From assembly GCF_022049065.2 (NCBI RefSeq), contig NZ_CP095743.1, positions 2,929,001 through 2,993,000 of the forward strand: a stretch of 64,000 nt of DNA, read 5' to 3'. The first letter of the stretch is position 1. The number at the start of each line of letters is the position of its first letter. This document shows, piece after piece, positions 9,572 to 18,516 of the stretch. Under the pieces are notes generated by a model. It did no database searches. It saw only the letters and a list, made by a program, of their open reading frames with translations, and was not told where the DNA came from. Both the position numbers and the translations under genes were made by a program. This DNA comes from Niallia sp. Man26. Lineage in GTDB: Bacteria > Bacillota > Bacilli > Bacillales > Cytobacillaceae.

Positions 9572-10066
9572 CTAACGTCTTTCGTGTACAACAGCAGTAT
9601 CTGCAAATAAATCATGCAAGCCTTGTTTCTTTGGCAGAAATGCGACTAGAAGATAGAGAATAAAAATACTTGCAGATATAAATCTGCCTATCCACTCCCG
9701 GAAAATAACGGTGTCCCACGTTAATTGATCTTTCTTCAAGGGAATTACCTTCAAACCGAAAATCATTTTTCCTAACGTCTGCTTAAAATACTTTGTCATC
9801 AATACAAAATACAGGTAGAAAACGAATGCTGTCAGAATATTTACGGCAGAAAACAGGCCCGTGTTTTCCGTAGACAAGTCCATTAAGCGAAATATAGGAT
9901 AAATTATAATCCGGTGTATGCTAGTAATGATAATGATATCAGCAATATACGCCCAAAACCGCATCCAAAAACCAGCATAATGATGTAAATCATTTTTCGT
10001 ACTTGCCTGTTCTTCAGCATGTCCAGTGAGTTGATCGGTTCCTGTGTTTGTTATATCCATATCCAT
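9572..10066 (-). CDS. yteJ: RDD family membrane protein (YteJ)
   Basis: The 164-aa product has a polar N-terminus of about 30 residues, then GFWMRFWAYIADIII, the first RDD-type helix (Arg plus Asp in the membrane), and about three more membrane segments. In B. subtilis YteJ works with the peptidase SppA and modulates its activity against lantibiotics. It starts 13 bases after the sppA stop, so it is cotranscribed with sppA. ATG at 10066 behind AGGGGG. Confidence 0.88.
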   Translation of the reverse strand: MDMDITNTGTDQLTGHAEEQASTKNDLHHYAGFWMRFWAYIADIIIITSIHRIIIYPIFRLMDLSTENTGLFSAVNILTAFVFYLYFVLMTKYFKQTLGKMIFGLKVIPLKKDQLTWDTVIFREWIGRFISASIFILYLLVAFLPKKQGLHDLFADTAVVHERR

Positions 10067-10078
10067 TTATCCGACCCC

Positions 10079-11092
10079 CTATTCTGCATACAAGTACATA
10101 AGCCGCGGTGAATTTGCATTAGTTGCGATTGTAAGAATATTGGCCAACTCACGCTCTTCTCCGCTAAGCAAACTTTTTGCTGACATGCCAAACATGGAAG
10201 CCAAGCTTCCTGAATCGCTATAGCTCACAACCATTGCATCATTCCACTTATAGTCAGCTTTCATCGCAGCAATGACATCATCCAAGTAACCAAAATCATC
10301 TATTAAATTCAAATCCTTCGCCTGTCTGCCGTCATAAATTCGGCCATCGGCAATCTCTCTGACTTTATCCTCTTTTATGCCTCTGCCTTCTGAAATAACC
10401 TTTACAAATCCATCATAGGAATTGTTAATCATCGTCTGAAGAATATCTCTTTCTTCATCTGTCATTTCTCTTGTAGAACTCATGATATCTTTATATGGAC
10501 CGCTTTTGATTGTCACAAATTCAACCCCGTACTTCTCAGCAAGTCCTTCGAAATTATAACCTGACATAATAACACCTAATGATCCTGTCATCGTTTCCTG
10601 GCTGGCGTAGATTTTGTCAGCAGGTGCCGAGATATAATACCCTCCCGAAGCCGCCATTGATCCCATTGAAACATATACAGGCTTTTTAGTTTCTTCTTGT
10701 ATTTCGACGATTTTGTCATGGATTTCTGCACTTTCGACAACTCCTCCGCCTGGGGAGTTCACCCTAAGAATTATCCCTTTAACATCGGAATCATCCTTCA
10801 CTTTATCAAGCTTTTTCATAAAGGCTTTGTGATTGTATCCCGCAGATGAAAGGATTGATTGAGTATCTCCAGTATCCTGAATCGTCCCATCCACTTCAAG
10901 CACAGCTATTTTATTAAACTCATCTCCACTCTCCAACGTAGTTTCTGCAAATTCCTCTTCACTGCTTGCCATCAAATCGGAAAAAACACTGCTGAAATCA
11001 GTAGTTAACGCTGTCGACACAAAGCTTGTGATTATTGAAAACACAAAAATGAATCCAGCGATTCCAAGTGCCGCCCATCTTTTTTTATTCAT
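10079..11092 (-). CDS. sppA: Signal peptide peptidase SppA
   Basis: It is a membrane-anchored serine protease of the S49 family that degrades cleaved signal peptides; in B. subtilis it also gives resistance to some lantibiotics. The 337-aa product has one N-terminal anchor (residues 6-28). The catalytic Ser149 lies in SMAASGGYY, and the general-base Lys, about residue 201, in the SG-x-x-KD motif. This is the short, single-domain form usual in Bacillus. ATG at 11092 follows GGAGGGATACA. yteJ follows after 12 bases. Confidence 0.94.
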   Translation of the reverse strand: MNKKRWAALGIAGFIFVFSIITSFVSTALTTDFSSVFSDLMASSEEEFAETTLESGDEFNKIAVLEVDGTIQDTGDTQSILSSAGYNHKAFMKKLDKVKDDSDVKGIILRVNSPGGGVVESAEIHDKIVEIQEETKKPVYVSMGSMAASGGYYISAPADKIYASQETMTGSLGVIMSGYNFEGLAEKYGVEFVTIKSGPYKDIMSSTREMTDEERDILQTMINNSYDGFVKVISEGRGIKEDKVREIADGRIYDGRQAKDLNLIDDFGYLDDVIAAMKADYKWNDAMVVSYSDSGSLASMFGMSAKSLLSGEERELANILTIATNANSPRLMYLYAE

Positions 11093-11222
11093 TGCTTATG
11101 TATCCCTCCTTCTCCTTACTTTCTACGAATGACTATAATAAATGTTTCAAGATTCTTCTGTTTTATAGTCTGCTTATAAGAATAAGTTCATTCTTAACTA
11201 GCAAGAGACTCTATATGCCTTC

Positions 11223-12152
11223 TTAAATTTCTGCGCTTTTTTTGCCTTTTGCACTGCTTGCATGAGAAAACAGCTTTGTCTTTGATAAAGAATAAATCGA
11301 TAATGCAGCCCAAATAAACAGGAAGGATAATAAATGGGTTGTTGTAAATGGTTCATCATAAACAAATACACCTAAAATAAGAGTCAAAGTTGGTGTCATA
11401 TATTGGATGAATCCCAGCATGGATAGTGGTATTCGTTGAGCACCTTTAGCAAAAAATAGGAGCGGAACTGCTGTTAACACACCAGAAAGAATGACTAACA
11501 AATCCAATTGTGGTGAAACTGCCAGAAAAGCATGGTCTCCCTTAACAAATAAATAAGCAATATACATTAATGCAATTGGTGTTATAAACAATGTTTCTAA
11601 TGTGAGCCCTATACTTGAATCAATTGAAATAAGCTTCTTGGCCAAACCATATAATCCAAACGTGAATGCAAGGGACAAAGCTATCCATGGAAAGCTTCCA
11701 TGGGAAAAGGTTAAAATTATTACTCCAATGGCTGCTAAACCGACAGAAACATACTGAGTTTTTGTCAATTTTTCCTTCAGCACAATCATGCCAAGCAATA
11801 CGCTGACTAAAGGATTAATATAATAGCCAAGACTAGTTTCAATAATTTGGTCTGCATTAACTGCCCAAATATAGATAAACCAATTGCAGCTAACTAACAA
11901 AGAAGCAACAAATAGCATCAAGCCTTGTTTTTTATTAGTTTTGAAACTGGAAAGCACTCCAATCAGTTTTTTCCATTTCTTTGTTACTGTTATTAGCAAT
12001 ACCATAAATACAAAAGACCATAACACTCGATTTGCGAGAATTTCGTCTGCTCCTACCCCTTGAAGATTCTTCCAATAAATCGGAAATAACCCCCAGATTA
12101 AGTAAGCGATGGCAGCATACAGCACTCCCGTTTTCATTTGGTTATCCTTCAT
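11223..12152 (-). CDS. rarD: RarD-type EamA/DMT permease
   Basis: The 309-aa product has about ten hydrophobic segments, the two-EamA-domain fold of drug/metabolite transporters. The N-terminus (YAAIAYLIWGLFPIYWK, residues 12-28) is typical of the RarD subfamily, whose substrate is not established. In B. subtilis nadK2 (ytdI) occupies this interval, so this gene is a local difference in gene order. ATG at 12152 has only a weak ribosome binding site; ATG at 12137, behind AAGGAT, is an alternative start. Confidence 0.85.
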   Translation of the reverse strand: MKDNQMKTGVLYAAIAYLIWGLFPIYWKNLQGVGADEILANRVLWSFVFMVLLITVTKKWKKLIGVLSSFKTNKKQGLMLFVASLLVSCNWFIYIWAVNADQIIETSLGYYINPLVSVLLGMIVLKEKLTKTQYVSVGLAAIGVIILTFSHGSFPWIALSLAFTFGLYGLAKKLISIDSSIGLTLETLFITPIALMYIAYLFVKGDHAFLAVSPQLDLLVILSGVLTAVPLLFFAKGAQRIPLSMLGFIQYMTPTLTLILGVFVYDEPFTTTHLLSFLFIWAALSIYSLSKTKLFSHASSAKGKKSAEI

Positions 12153-12229
12153 CTTTATCTCTTCTTTCTATTTTCGAAATATTTCATATTATAATTCTAT
12201 TCCAGATAATGCACAACCCGAAATTTTCC

Positions 12230-12265
12230 AAAAAAGAAAAAGAGATTAAGTATTCCTTAATCTCT
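12230..12265 (-). terminator. Terminator overlapping the ytcJ stop codon
   Basis: AGAGATTAAG (12241-12250) pairs perfectly with CTTAATCTCT (12256-12265), and a T-rich tract follows on the minus strand. The ytcJ TAA stop (12259-12257) lies inside the stem, so the last codons form half of the terminator. Confidence 0.85.
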
Positions 12266-13864
12266 CTCTTCTTTTTGATATACAGTTTCACTTGCAATAA
12301 TAGTTTGTACAACTTGTACTTTCTGGATATCTTTAGGCTCTATTGTAAATAAATCTTGATCAAGCACCGTGAAATCTGCAAGGTATCCTTTTTCAATTAC
12401 GCCTCTGTCTTTTTCATGGCAAATAGCATAGGCGCTGCCCTTTGTATACAAGCTTACTGCTTCATATACAGATAATGCTTGTTCCGGCATATAGCCTGCT
12501 CCGCTTAAATCTTCTGTATTCGTTCTCGTCACGGCAGCATAAATACCTGCAAGAGGGTCAGCGGATTCAATTGGTGCATCAGAACCGCCTGCACAATGAA
12601 GTCCGCTTTTGAGCAATGTTTTCCATGCATAACAATATTTCATATTATCCTTGCCAAGTCGGTCATACACCCATGGAAAATCTGATGTAACAAAGCTAGG
12701 CTGAATATCTAGTATAAGGGGAAGGCCTTTCATACGGTTGATTAAGTCTTCACGCAGCATGGTTGCATGAATGAGTCTGTCTCTGCCGTATCCCTTTAAC
12801 GGATGCTTCTCAATCAATTGTAAAACCATATCAAAAGCGGCATCCCCAATAGCATGCACTGCTACAGGCATATTATTTTCTCTTGCCTTCTTGATTAGCT
12901 CCTCTAACTGCTCCATTGTAAAGATGCTGACACCTTGTGTGGACGGATCATCAGCATAAGGTCTGCTTAAAAATGCTGTCCTCCCGCCAAATGCGCCATC
13001 TGCAAATATTTTCATGGCGCCAAATTCTACCCAATCTCCCCCAGATTGATAAGTATTTCCGGACTTCACCATCTCATCAAAAACACGATGATGTACAAGC
13101 AAATGTGCCCTAAACAGATGCCCCTCTTCTTCTATCACTTCCTTGAAGGCTGTTTGAGTTCCCTCAAAACCGTGATAATAAAATAAATCTTCTGTATGAG
13201 CACCTGTCAAACCAAGTCTGTAAGCATCCTTGATGCCTTCACGTAATGCATTTTTAACATATTCATGACTTTTCTCAGGTATGACCTTAGTAATAAGCTC
13301 CTGCGCTTTATCCTTCAATACCCCAGTAATGGCACCTGTTTCATCTCTTTCTATTACTCCGCCAAAGGGCTCTTCTGTCTTATTTGTCACGTTTGCTAAT
13401 TGTAATGCCTTTGAATTCACTGCAATGGCGTGTTTGCAGATTCTGTCCAAAACAACTGGATTATTCGGGATTGCTTTATCAAGTTCTTCTTTAGTGAGTG
13501 GAGATTTGTCATCCCAAATATTCTCATTCCAGCCTCCCCCTAAAATCCATTCACCTGCTGTTGCCTTCTTTCCTGCTTTCGTTATAAGCTGCAATGCAGC
13601 TTCTTTTGAAATACATGCGGACAGGTCGAGACGAAGCAGTCTTTCCCCATGTCCAATAAGATGCATATGACTGTCCACAAAGCCCGGCAGCATGGCAGCA
13701 CCTTTTAAATGGACCTGATCCGTTATGTTGCTTCTATATTTTTTTTCAAGCGTCTGTTTATCGCCATAATCGACTATAAGCTGTCCTTCTGTATATACAG
13801 CCTCTATCATTTCGCCCTCTTGCTTCATTGTGTATATTGTTCCACCATAAAATAAAGTACCCAT
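12257..13864 (-). CDS. ytcJ: Amidohydrolase family protein (YtcJ)
   Basis: The 535-aa product is an amidohydrolase_3 family metalloenzyme. Visible metal-binding elements are GFVDSHMHLIGHG near residues 58-70, HAIGDAA near 340 and a C-terminal Asp loop in GGSDAPIES near 437. Family members hydrolyse exocyclic amides, for example N-substituted formamides; the true substrate is unknown. The start is ATG at 13864 with a perfect AGGAGG 6 bases upstream; the longer frame to 13909 is rejected because that site sits inside it. It lies downstream of ytcI, as in B. subtilis. Confidence 0.88.
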   Translation of the reverse strand: MGTLFYGGTIYTMKQEGEMIEAVYTEGQLIVDYGDKQTLEKKYRSNITDQVHLKGAAMLPGFVDSHMHLIGHGERLLRLDLSACISKEAALQLITKAGKKATAGEWILGGGWNENIWDDKSPLTKEELDKAIPNNPVVLDRICKHAIAVNSKALQLANVTNKTEEPFGGVIERDETGAITGVLKDKAQELITKVIPEKSHEYVKNALREGIKDAYRLGLTGAHTEDLFYYHGFEGTQTAFKEVIEEEGHLFRAHLLVHHRVFDEMVKSGNTYQSGGDWVEFGAMKIFADGAFGGRTAFLSRPYADDPSTQGVSIFTMEQLEELIKKARENNMPVAVHAIGDAAFDMVLQLIEKHPLKGYGRDRLIHATMLREDLINRMKGLPLILDIQPSFVTSDFPWVYDRLGKDNMKYCYAWKTLLKSGLHCAGGSDAPIESADPLAGIYAAVTRTNTEDLSGAGYMPEQALSVYEAVSLYTKGSAYAICHEKDRGVIEKGYLADFTVLDQDLFTIEPKDIQKVQVVQTIIASETVYQKEERD

Positions 13865-13881
13865 TCTTTTCCTCCTAAACA

Positions 13882-13923
13882 AATAAGCAGCTATGTATAT
13901 ATTTTGCATACATGCTGCTTATT
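13882..13923 (-). repeat. 16-bp hairpin between ytcI and the ytcJ ribosome binding site
   Basis: AATAAGCAGC-T-ATGTAT (13882-13898) pairs with ATACAT-GCTGCTTATT (13908-13923) with one bulged base. It stands about 7 bases before the ytcJ ribosome binding site. The following sequence has few Ts, so it could be a weak ytcI terminator or a leader structure for ytcJ. Confidence 0.5.
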
Positions 13924-13964
13924 CCTTCTTTGCTTATAGGGTATTTCATAAACCGAAATTTCGG

Positions 13965-15542
13965 TTATCCATTGTTTTTCTGTTCATTATCCCTTAGTTC
14001 CACTCTTCTTGTTTTACCAGAAGCTGTTTTAGGAAGCTCATTGATAAATTCAATCTTACGCGGATATTTATAAGGCGCAGTCATAGTCTTAACATGTGTC
14101 TGCAATTCCTTCACTAACTCATCTGTCCCTTCGATACCATCACGAAGCACAATAAATGCTTTTACGACATTTCCTCTGATAGGGTCTGGACTTGCGACAA
14201 CAGCACACTCTTTTACTGCAGTATGTTTAACTAGTGCATCTTCGACTTCAAATGGCCCGATTGTATAGCCAGAGCTTATGATGATATCATCACTTCTGCC
14301 TTCAAACCAGAAATAACCGTCTGCATCCTTTTTCGCTCTGTCGCCAGTAATATAGTATTCGCCTCTGAACTGCTGTCTAGTCCGCTCCGGCTCTTTAAAG
14401 TACTCTTTAAATAAAGCAGGTGTGTCTTTATGGACAGCAATATCGCCAACTTCTCCCACTGCACATGGTTTACCATTTTCGTCGACAACTTCAACAATAT
14501 TTCCAGGTGTTGGTTTGCCCATCGAACCTGGACGAAGTGGAACTCCTTTTGTAATGCCTAACAGCAGCGTATTTTCTGTTTGGCCATATCCATCTCGTAC
14601 ATCAAGATTGAAATGAGCTTTGAATACATCGATTACTTCTCTGTTCAGCGGCTCTCCTGCTGAAACTGCACTTCGTAAGCTAGGAAGCTTGAATGAACCG
14701 ATATCTTCTACTTTAGCCATCAGGCGATACTCTGTAGGAGTACAGCATAATACATTGATTTCATAGTCTTCGAGCAGCTGTAAATATTTGCGAGGATCGA
14801 ACTTGCCGTGGTAAACAAATCCGACTGCACCTGATCCTAATACGGAAAGAAGCGGACTCCAAACCCATTTCTGCCAGCCAGGTCCAGCTGTAGCCCAAAC
14901 TAAGTCGCCACTTTCAATACACAGCCAGTTTGGCGCAGCTGTACGAAGGTGAGCATATGCCCAGCCATGTGTATGTACAACACCTTTTGGATTACCTGTA
15001 GTTCCAGACGTATACGAAATAAATGCTGTATCTGATTTTTTTGTTATCGTTAACTCCAACTCATCAGAAGCGTCTGCTGCTGCTTCATCTAAATATCTCC
15101 ATCCATCTGCTTCTTTGCCGATAGCAAATCGTTTCAGGCTGTTGAGCTCTTCTACTTTGTTAAGCTCGTCCAAAAATGGATAATAGCTGATGACAGCTTT
15201 CACTTCACCGTGTGTAATCCTGTATTGCAGATCCTTCGCCCGAAGCATTTCTGAGCTTGGAAGGATTGTAAGCCCTAATTTCAGTGCAGCTATGTATACT
15301 TGGTACGCTTCAATCAGTCTTGGTACAATGACCAATACAACATCACCTTTTACAAGGCCCGCTTCCTTAAAAACATTGCCCATCTTATTTGCCTGCTGCA
15401 TAAGTTGGCTGTATGTAATTTCTTGCTTATCTCCGCTTTCATTTTGCCAGCGCAATGCAAGCCTTTCTTTGTTTTGCGCAAACTTTTCAATCTCGGAAAC
15501 GAAGTTATACATTTCCGGAGCCAATAATTCTTCCCGACCCAT
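13965..15542 (-). CDS. ytcI: AMP-forming acyl-CoA synthetase (YtcI)
   Basis: It activates a carboxylic acid with ATP and joins it to CoA. The 525-aa product has the P-loop-like SYTSGTTGNPKGVVHTHG (about 168-185), DGYGQTE (about 315-321), the hinge TGDRAKKDADGYFWFEGR (about 390-410) and the catalytic Lys in PKTASGKTRR near the C-terminus. It resembles acetyl/medium-chain ligases of the AcsA group more than long-chain LcfA; substrate unproven. ATG at 15542 follows AGGGGG. Confidence 0.92.
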   Translation of the reverse strand: MGREELLAPEMYNFVSEIEKFAQNKERLALRWQNESGDKQEITYSQLMQQANKMGNVFKEAGLVKGDVVLVIVPRLIEAYQVYIAALKLGLTILPSSEMLRAKDLQYRITHGEVKAVISYYPFLDELNKVEELNSLKRFAIGKEADGWRYLDEAAADASDELELTITKKSDTAFISYTSGTTGNPKGVVHTHGWAYAHLRTAAPNWLCIESGDLVWATAGPGWQKWVWSPLLSVLGSGAVGFVYHGKFDPRKYLQLLEDYEINVLCCTPTEYRLMAKVEDIGSFKLPSLRSAVSAGEPLNREVIDVFKAHFNLDVRDGYGQTENTLLLGITKGVPLRPGSMGKPTPGNIVEVVDENGKPCAVGEVGDIAVHKDTPALFKEYFKEPERTRQQFRGEYYITGDRAKKDADGYFWFEGRSDDIIISSGYTIGPFEVEDALVKHTAVKECAVVASPDPIRGNVVKAFIVLRDGIEGTDELVKELQTHVKTMTAPYKYPRKIEFINELPKTASGKTRRVELRDNEQKNNG

Positions 15543-15654
15543 TTCATTTCCCCCTAGTGATTAGGTTTAAAAATACTTATGTCATTATACTACTAACTCT
15601 TTCATTTTTAAAATATTTCATTTTCGCTAAGGAGATAATTAGTGATTTATAAGC

Positions 15655-15684
15655 AAAAAGAGATGAGGCAAAGGCCTCATCTCT
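15655..15684 (-). terminator. Terminator after sspA
   Basis: An 11-bp perfect stem (15659-15669 with 15674-15684) is followed by a T run on the minus strand. Confidence 0.88.
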
Positions 15685-15701
15685 ATCGCCATATTATTTT
15701 A

Positions 15702-15908
15702 TTATTGTTGGTATCCGCCACCAAGTTGTTGTTCAGCCATTTGAACTAGACGTTTAGTGATTTCACCACCAACAGAACCGTTAGCGCGAGCAGTTGTTTC
15801 TGCACCTAAGTTAACGCCAAATTCTGAAGCGATTTCATATTTCATTTGTTGTAGAGCTTGGTCTGCACCAGGTACTACTAAGTTATTGCTGCTGTTGTTG
15901 TTTGCCAT
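15702..15908 (-). CDS. sspA: Small acid-soluble spore protein, alpha/beta type
   Basis: The 68-aa product coats spore DNA in the forespore, protects it from UV and heat, and is degraded at germination. Seen: an Asn/Ser-rich start, the core [12 protein letters not shown] holding the Glu-Phe site cut by the GPR protease, and the conserved [16 protein letters not shown]. The start is ATG at 15908 behind AAGGAGGTGAT, a near-perfect ribosome binding site; upstream codons to 15959 are leader. A sigma-G-type promoter lies 24 bases upstream. It stands alone between ytcI and thiI, as in B. subtilis. Confidence 0.97.
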   Translation of the reverse strand: MANNNSSNNLVVPGADQALQQMKYEIASEFGVNLGAETTARANGSVGGEITKRLVQMAEQQLGGGYQQ

Positions 15909-15931
15909 GTGTATCACCTCCTTGTTGATAA

Positions 15932-15962
15932 TAGAATGTGTAATACACATGGACTTCATTCA
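15932..15962 (-). promoter_or_regulatory. Sigma-G-type promoter of sspA
   Basis: On the minus strand TGAATG (15962-15957) and CATTCTA (15938-15932) are separated by 18 bases, close to the sigma-G pattern TGAATA-N17/18-CATACTA. This fits forespore expression of the spore protein gene. Recognised by consensus only. Confidence 0.75.
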
Positions 15963-16022
15963 TTTTTTCTAATTGGTAATTGTTCACATTATTACCACTA
16001 CTAGCAAATAGGTTACTTTCTG

Positions 16023-17228
16023 TTAAAACAAGCTGTCTAACAGACTGTTTTCTTCCTGTTTGCCAGTTAGTATAATTGTTTCTACTTTGTCGACAGCTTC
16101 CTTAATCATTGGCTCAAAGTCCACAAAACTCTCATAAAACTCCACCTTCTCTTTTTTCGGTTTTGTTTTTGGAGAAGCAGGAACAAATACTGTACAACAA
16201 TCCTCATAAGGTCTGATGGAGATGTCATATGTTCCAATAGACTTAGCAATGTCGACAATATCTCCTTTATCAGATGCGACCAATGGTCTGATAATCGGTG
16301 TATTTGTAACTGCATTTATCGCATACATGCTTTCAAGGGTCTGGCTGGCAACTTGACCGAGACTTTCCCCTGTAATGATTGCTAATGCTTCTTGCCTTCT
16401 TCTGATTTCATCTGTGATTCGCAGCATTAGCCTTCTTGTCGCAGTCATTGTATAGTTTTCTGGTATTTGTTTATGAATTAACTGCTGTATCTCTGTAAAA
16501 GGTACAATGTGAAGGACAAACCGCCCATTCATGGAAGCAAGCACATTGCCAATATCGACAACCTTTTGCTTAGCTCTTTCACTAGTGAATGGAGGACTAA
16601 AGAAGTGAACCCCTTCAAGTTCAAGCCCTCTCTTCATAGACAAGTAGCCTGCAACAGGACTGTCTAACCCGCCTGATAGCATAAGAACTGCTTTTCCGCT
16701 CGCACCAGAAGGCAGTCCACCAGCACCAGCAAAGTTTTCACTCGACAAATACACTGCCTCACTTCTCACTTCGACCTGCAGTGTAATATCGGGATTTTTG
16801 ACATCTACTTTTATACCAGGAATATTTTTCAAAATATGAGAACCAAAAAAATGGTTCAGTTCATTTGTGTCTAGGGAAAAGGTCTTATCAGATCTTCGCG
16901 CACTCACTTTAAACGTATTTCCATCCTTATAGATTGAAGATACAAGCTCTAATGCTGTGTCTTTCAGCAAGTCTAAATCTCGGTCGACCTTAATAGCAGG
17001 GCTGAATGACTGAATTCCAAAGATGTTCCTTAATGAATGAACGACAGCTTCTGCTTCCGTCCCATTTAAAATGACATACATACGGTCACGCTGTCCGTCA
17101 ATTTTGATGTTAGGAAAACTGCTTAAAGCATCTGCAATGGAATGTCTTAATTTATCAACGAATTTTTTTCTGTTTTTTCCTTTAGTAGAAAGCTCTCCAT
17201 ACCGAATTAATATACGATCATACTTCAT
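16023..17228 (-). CDS. thiI: tRNA 4-thiouridine / thiazole sulfur-transfer protein ThiI
   Basis: It adenylates U8 of tRNA and inserts sulfur from a cysteine-desulfurase persulfide; it also serves thiamine thiazole synthesis in some bacteria. The 401-aa form has a THUMP/ferredoxin-like N-terminal half and the PP-loop LSGGLDSPVAGYL (about 183-195). It lacks the C-terminal rhodanese domain found in E. coli, which is usual for Bacillus. ATG at 17228 overlaps the stop of the upstream cysteine desulfurase by 4 bases (ATGA), which suggests translational coupling with its sulfur donor. Confidence 0.96.
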   Translation of the reverse strand: MKYDRILIRYGELSTKGKNRKKFVDKLRHSIADALSSFPNIKIDGQRDRMYVILNGTEAEAVVHSLRNIFGIQSFSPAIKVDRDLDLLKDTALELVSSIYKDGNTFKVSARRSDKTFSLDTNELNHFFGSHILKNIPGIKVDVKNPDITLQVEVRSEAVYLSSENFAGAGGLPSGASGKAVLMLSGGLDSPVAGYLSMKRGLELEGVHFFSPPFTSERAKQKVVDIGNVLASMNGRFVLHIVPFTEIQQLIHKQIPENYTMTATRRLMLRITDEIRRRQEALAIITGESLGQVASQTLESMYAINAVTNTPIIRPLVASDKGDIVDIAKSIGTYDISIRPYEDCCTVFVPASPKTKPKKEKVEFYESFVDFEPMIKEAVDKVETIILTGKQEENSLLDSLF

Positions 17229-18367
17229 CTGTTCATTACTCCTCTTAGCCAGTTGATAGTTTCCTTTAATACAGACATTGCTTCCCGAATATCTTTTAAC
17301 TCATTATCATAAGCCAAGCTGATTCGAAAAGAACTTTCTGCGATATTTTCCGGTACTCCCATAGCCAATAATGTTTTGCTGACTGTGTTTGTCTTTGATG
17401 AACACGCACTAGTAGTCGACAGAAAAATACCTTTTTCCTCGAGGGCGTGAATCAATACCTCTGCTTTGATACCACTTGCTGAGAAATTAATAATATGCGG
17501 AACACTGTTAACCGGGGAGTGGACAACAACATTATCCATGCTTTCTAACTGATCACGGATGAACTTGTTCTGTTCAAGCATTTTCCCAAACTGATTTTTG
17601 TAGTTATCAAGCTGCATTCTTAAAGCTTTCGCTGTTGCTACTGCACCTGCCACATTTTCCGTTCCGCTTCTTACATTGCGCTCCTGTCCTCCGCCGGCAA
17701 GCAATGGAGAAATATTAATTCCGTCCTTTGCAAACAGGATACCATTGCCTTTTAGTCCATGAAATTTATGTGCGGACATTGTATATAAATCTATATGATA
17801 ATCTTCTAATGAAAGAGGCGTTTTTCCTATTGCCTGAACACCATCTACATGAAAATATATCTTAGGATATTCGTTCAATAACTTTCCGATTGCTTCAATC
17901 GGTTGGATTGCGCCTGTTTCATTATTAACATGCATGATAGAAACAAGTATTGTATCACTCTGTATATGTTTTTTAATATCCTCAACAGATACAATCCCAT
18001 CCTCGTTAACAGGAAGGTATGTTACGGAGAAACCGTCTTGCTCCAGCTGTTCCATTACCTTCATTATCGAATCATGCTCTATGCTTGTTGTGATAATATG
18101 TTGACCTCTTGACTTAAACCTTCGAGAAATCCCTTTTAGTGCCATATTGTTTCCTTCTGTACCGCCAGAAGTAAAATAAATCTCGCTTTCCTTAACATCT
18201 AGCAACGCGGCAATTTGAGCCCTTGCTTGTATCAAAAGCTTCTCTGCTTCCATCCCTATTCGATGCAAAGAAGAAGGATTTCCAAAATAGTTTGCTGCAA
18301 CTGCTGTATAGGATTCAATCACTTCCGGAAACGGCTTTGTTGTCGCACTATTATCCAAATATATCAT
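17225..18367 (-). CDS. iscS: Cysteine desulfurase, dedicated partner of ThiI
   Basis: This PLP enzyme takes sulfur from cysteine as a persulfide. Seen in the 380-aa product: the PLP lysine Lys201 in SAHKFHGLKG and catalytic Cys322 in STTSACSSKT. The gene corresponds by position and length to B. subtilis nifZ, which supplies ThiI for tRNA thiolation. ATG at 18367 follows TTAGGAGGGG. Its stop overlaps the thiI start, so desulfurase and acceptor are made together. Confidence 0.95.
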   Translation of the reverse strand: MIYLDNSATTKPFPEVIESYTAVAANYFGNPSSLHRIGMEAEKLLIQARAQIAALLDVKESEIYFTSGGTEGNNMALKGISRRFKSRGQHIITTSIEHDSIMKVMEQLEQDGFSVTYLPVNEDGIVSVEDIKKHIQSDTILVSIMHVNNETGAIQPIEAIGKLLNEYPKIYFHVDGVQAIGKTPLSLEDYHIDLYTMSAHKFHGLKGNGILFAKDGINISPLLAGGGQERNVRSGTENVAGAVATAKALRMQLDNYKNQFGKMLEQNKFIRDQLESMDNVVVHSPVNSVPHIINFSASGIKAEVLIHALEEKGIFLSTTSACSSKTNTVSKTLLAMGVPENIAESSFRISLAYDNELKDIREAMSVLKETINWLRGVMNR

Positions 18368-18479
18368 AAGCCCCTCCTAACTAAGAACTCCAGCACTTTA
18401 TGGTATCATAGTAAACATTATTTGAAAATATAATAGAGCTATGCGTTAAAAACAAAAAGATAGTTTGAATTGCACTGCA

Positions 18480-18512
18480 AAAAAAAGATAGCCTTGCTCG
18501 GGCTATCTTCTT
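18480..18512 (-). terminator. Terminator after ezrA
   Basis: AAGATAGCC (18485-18493) pairs with GGCTATCTT (18501-18509), with a T run on the minus strand. Confidence 0.85.
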
Positions 18513-18516
18513 TTTT

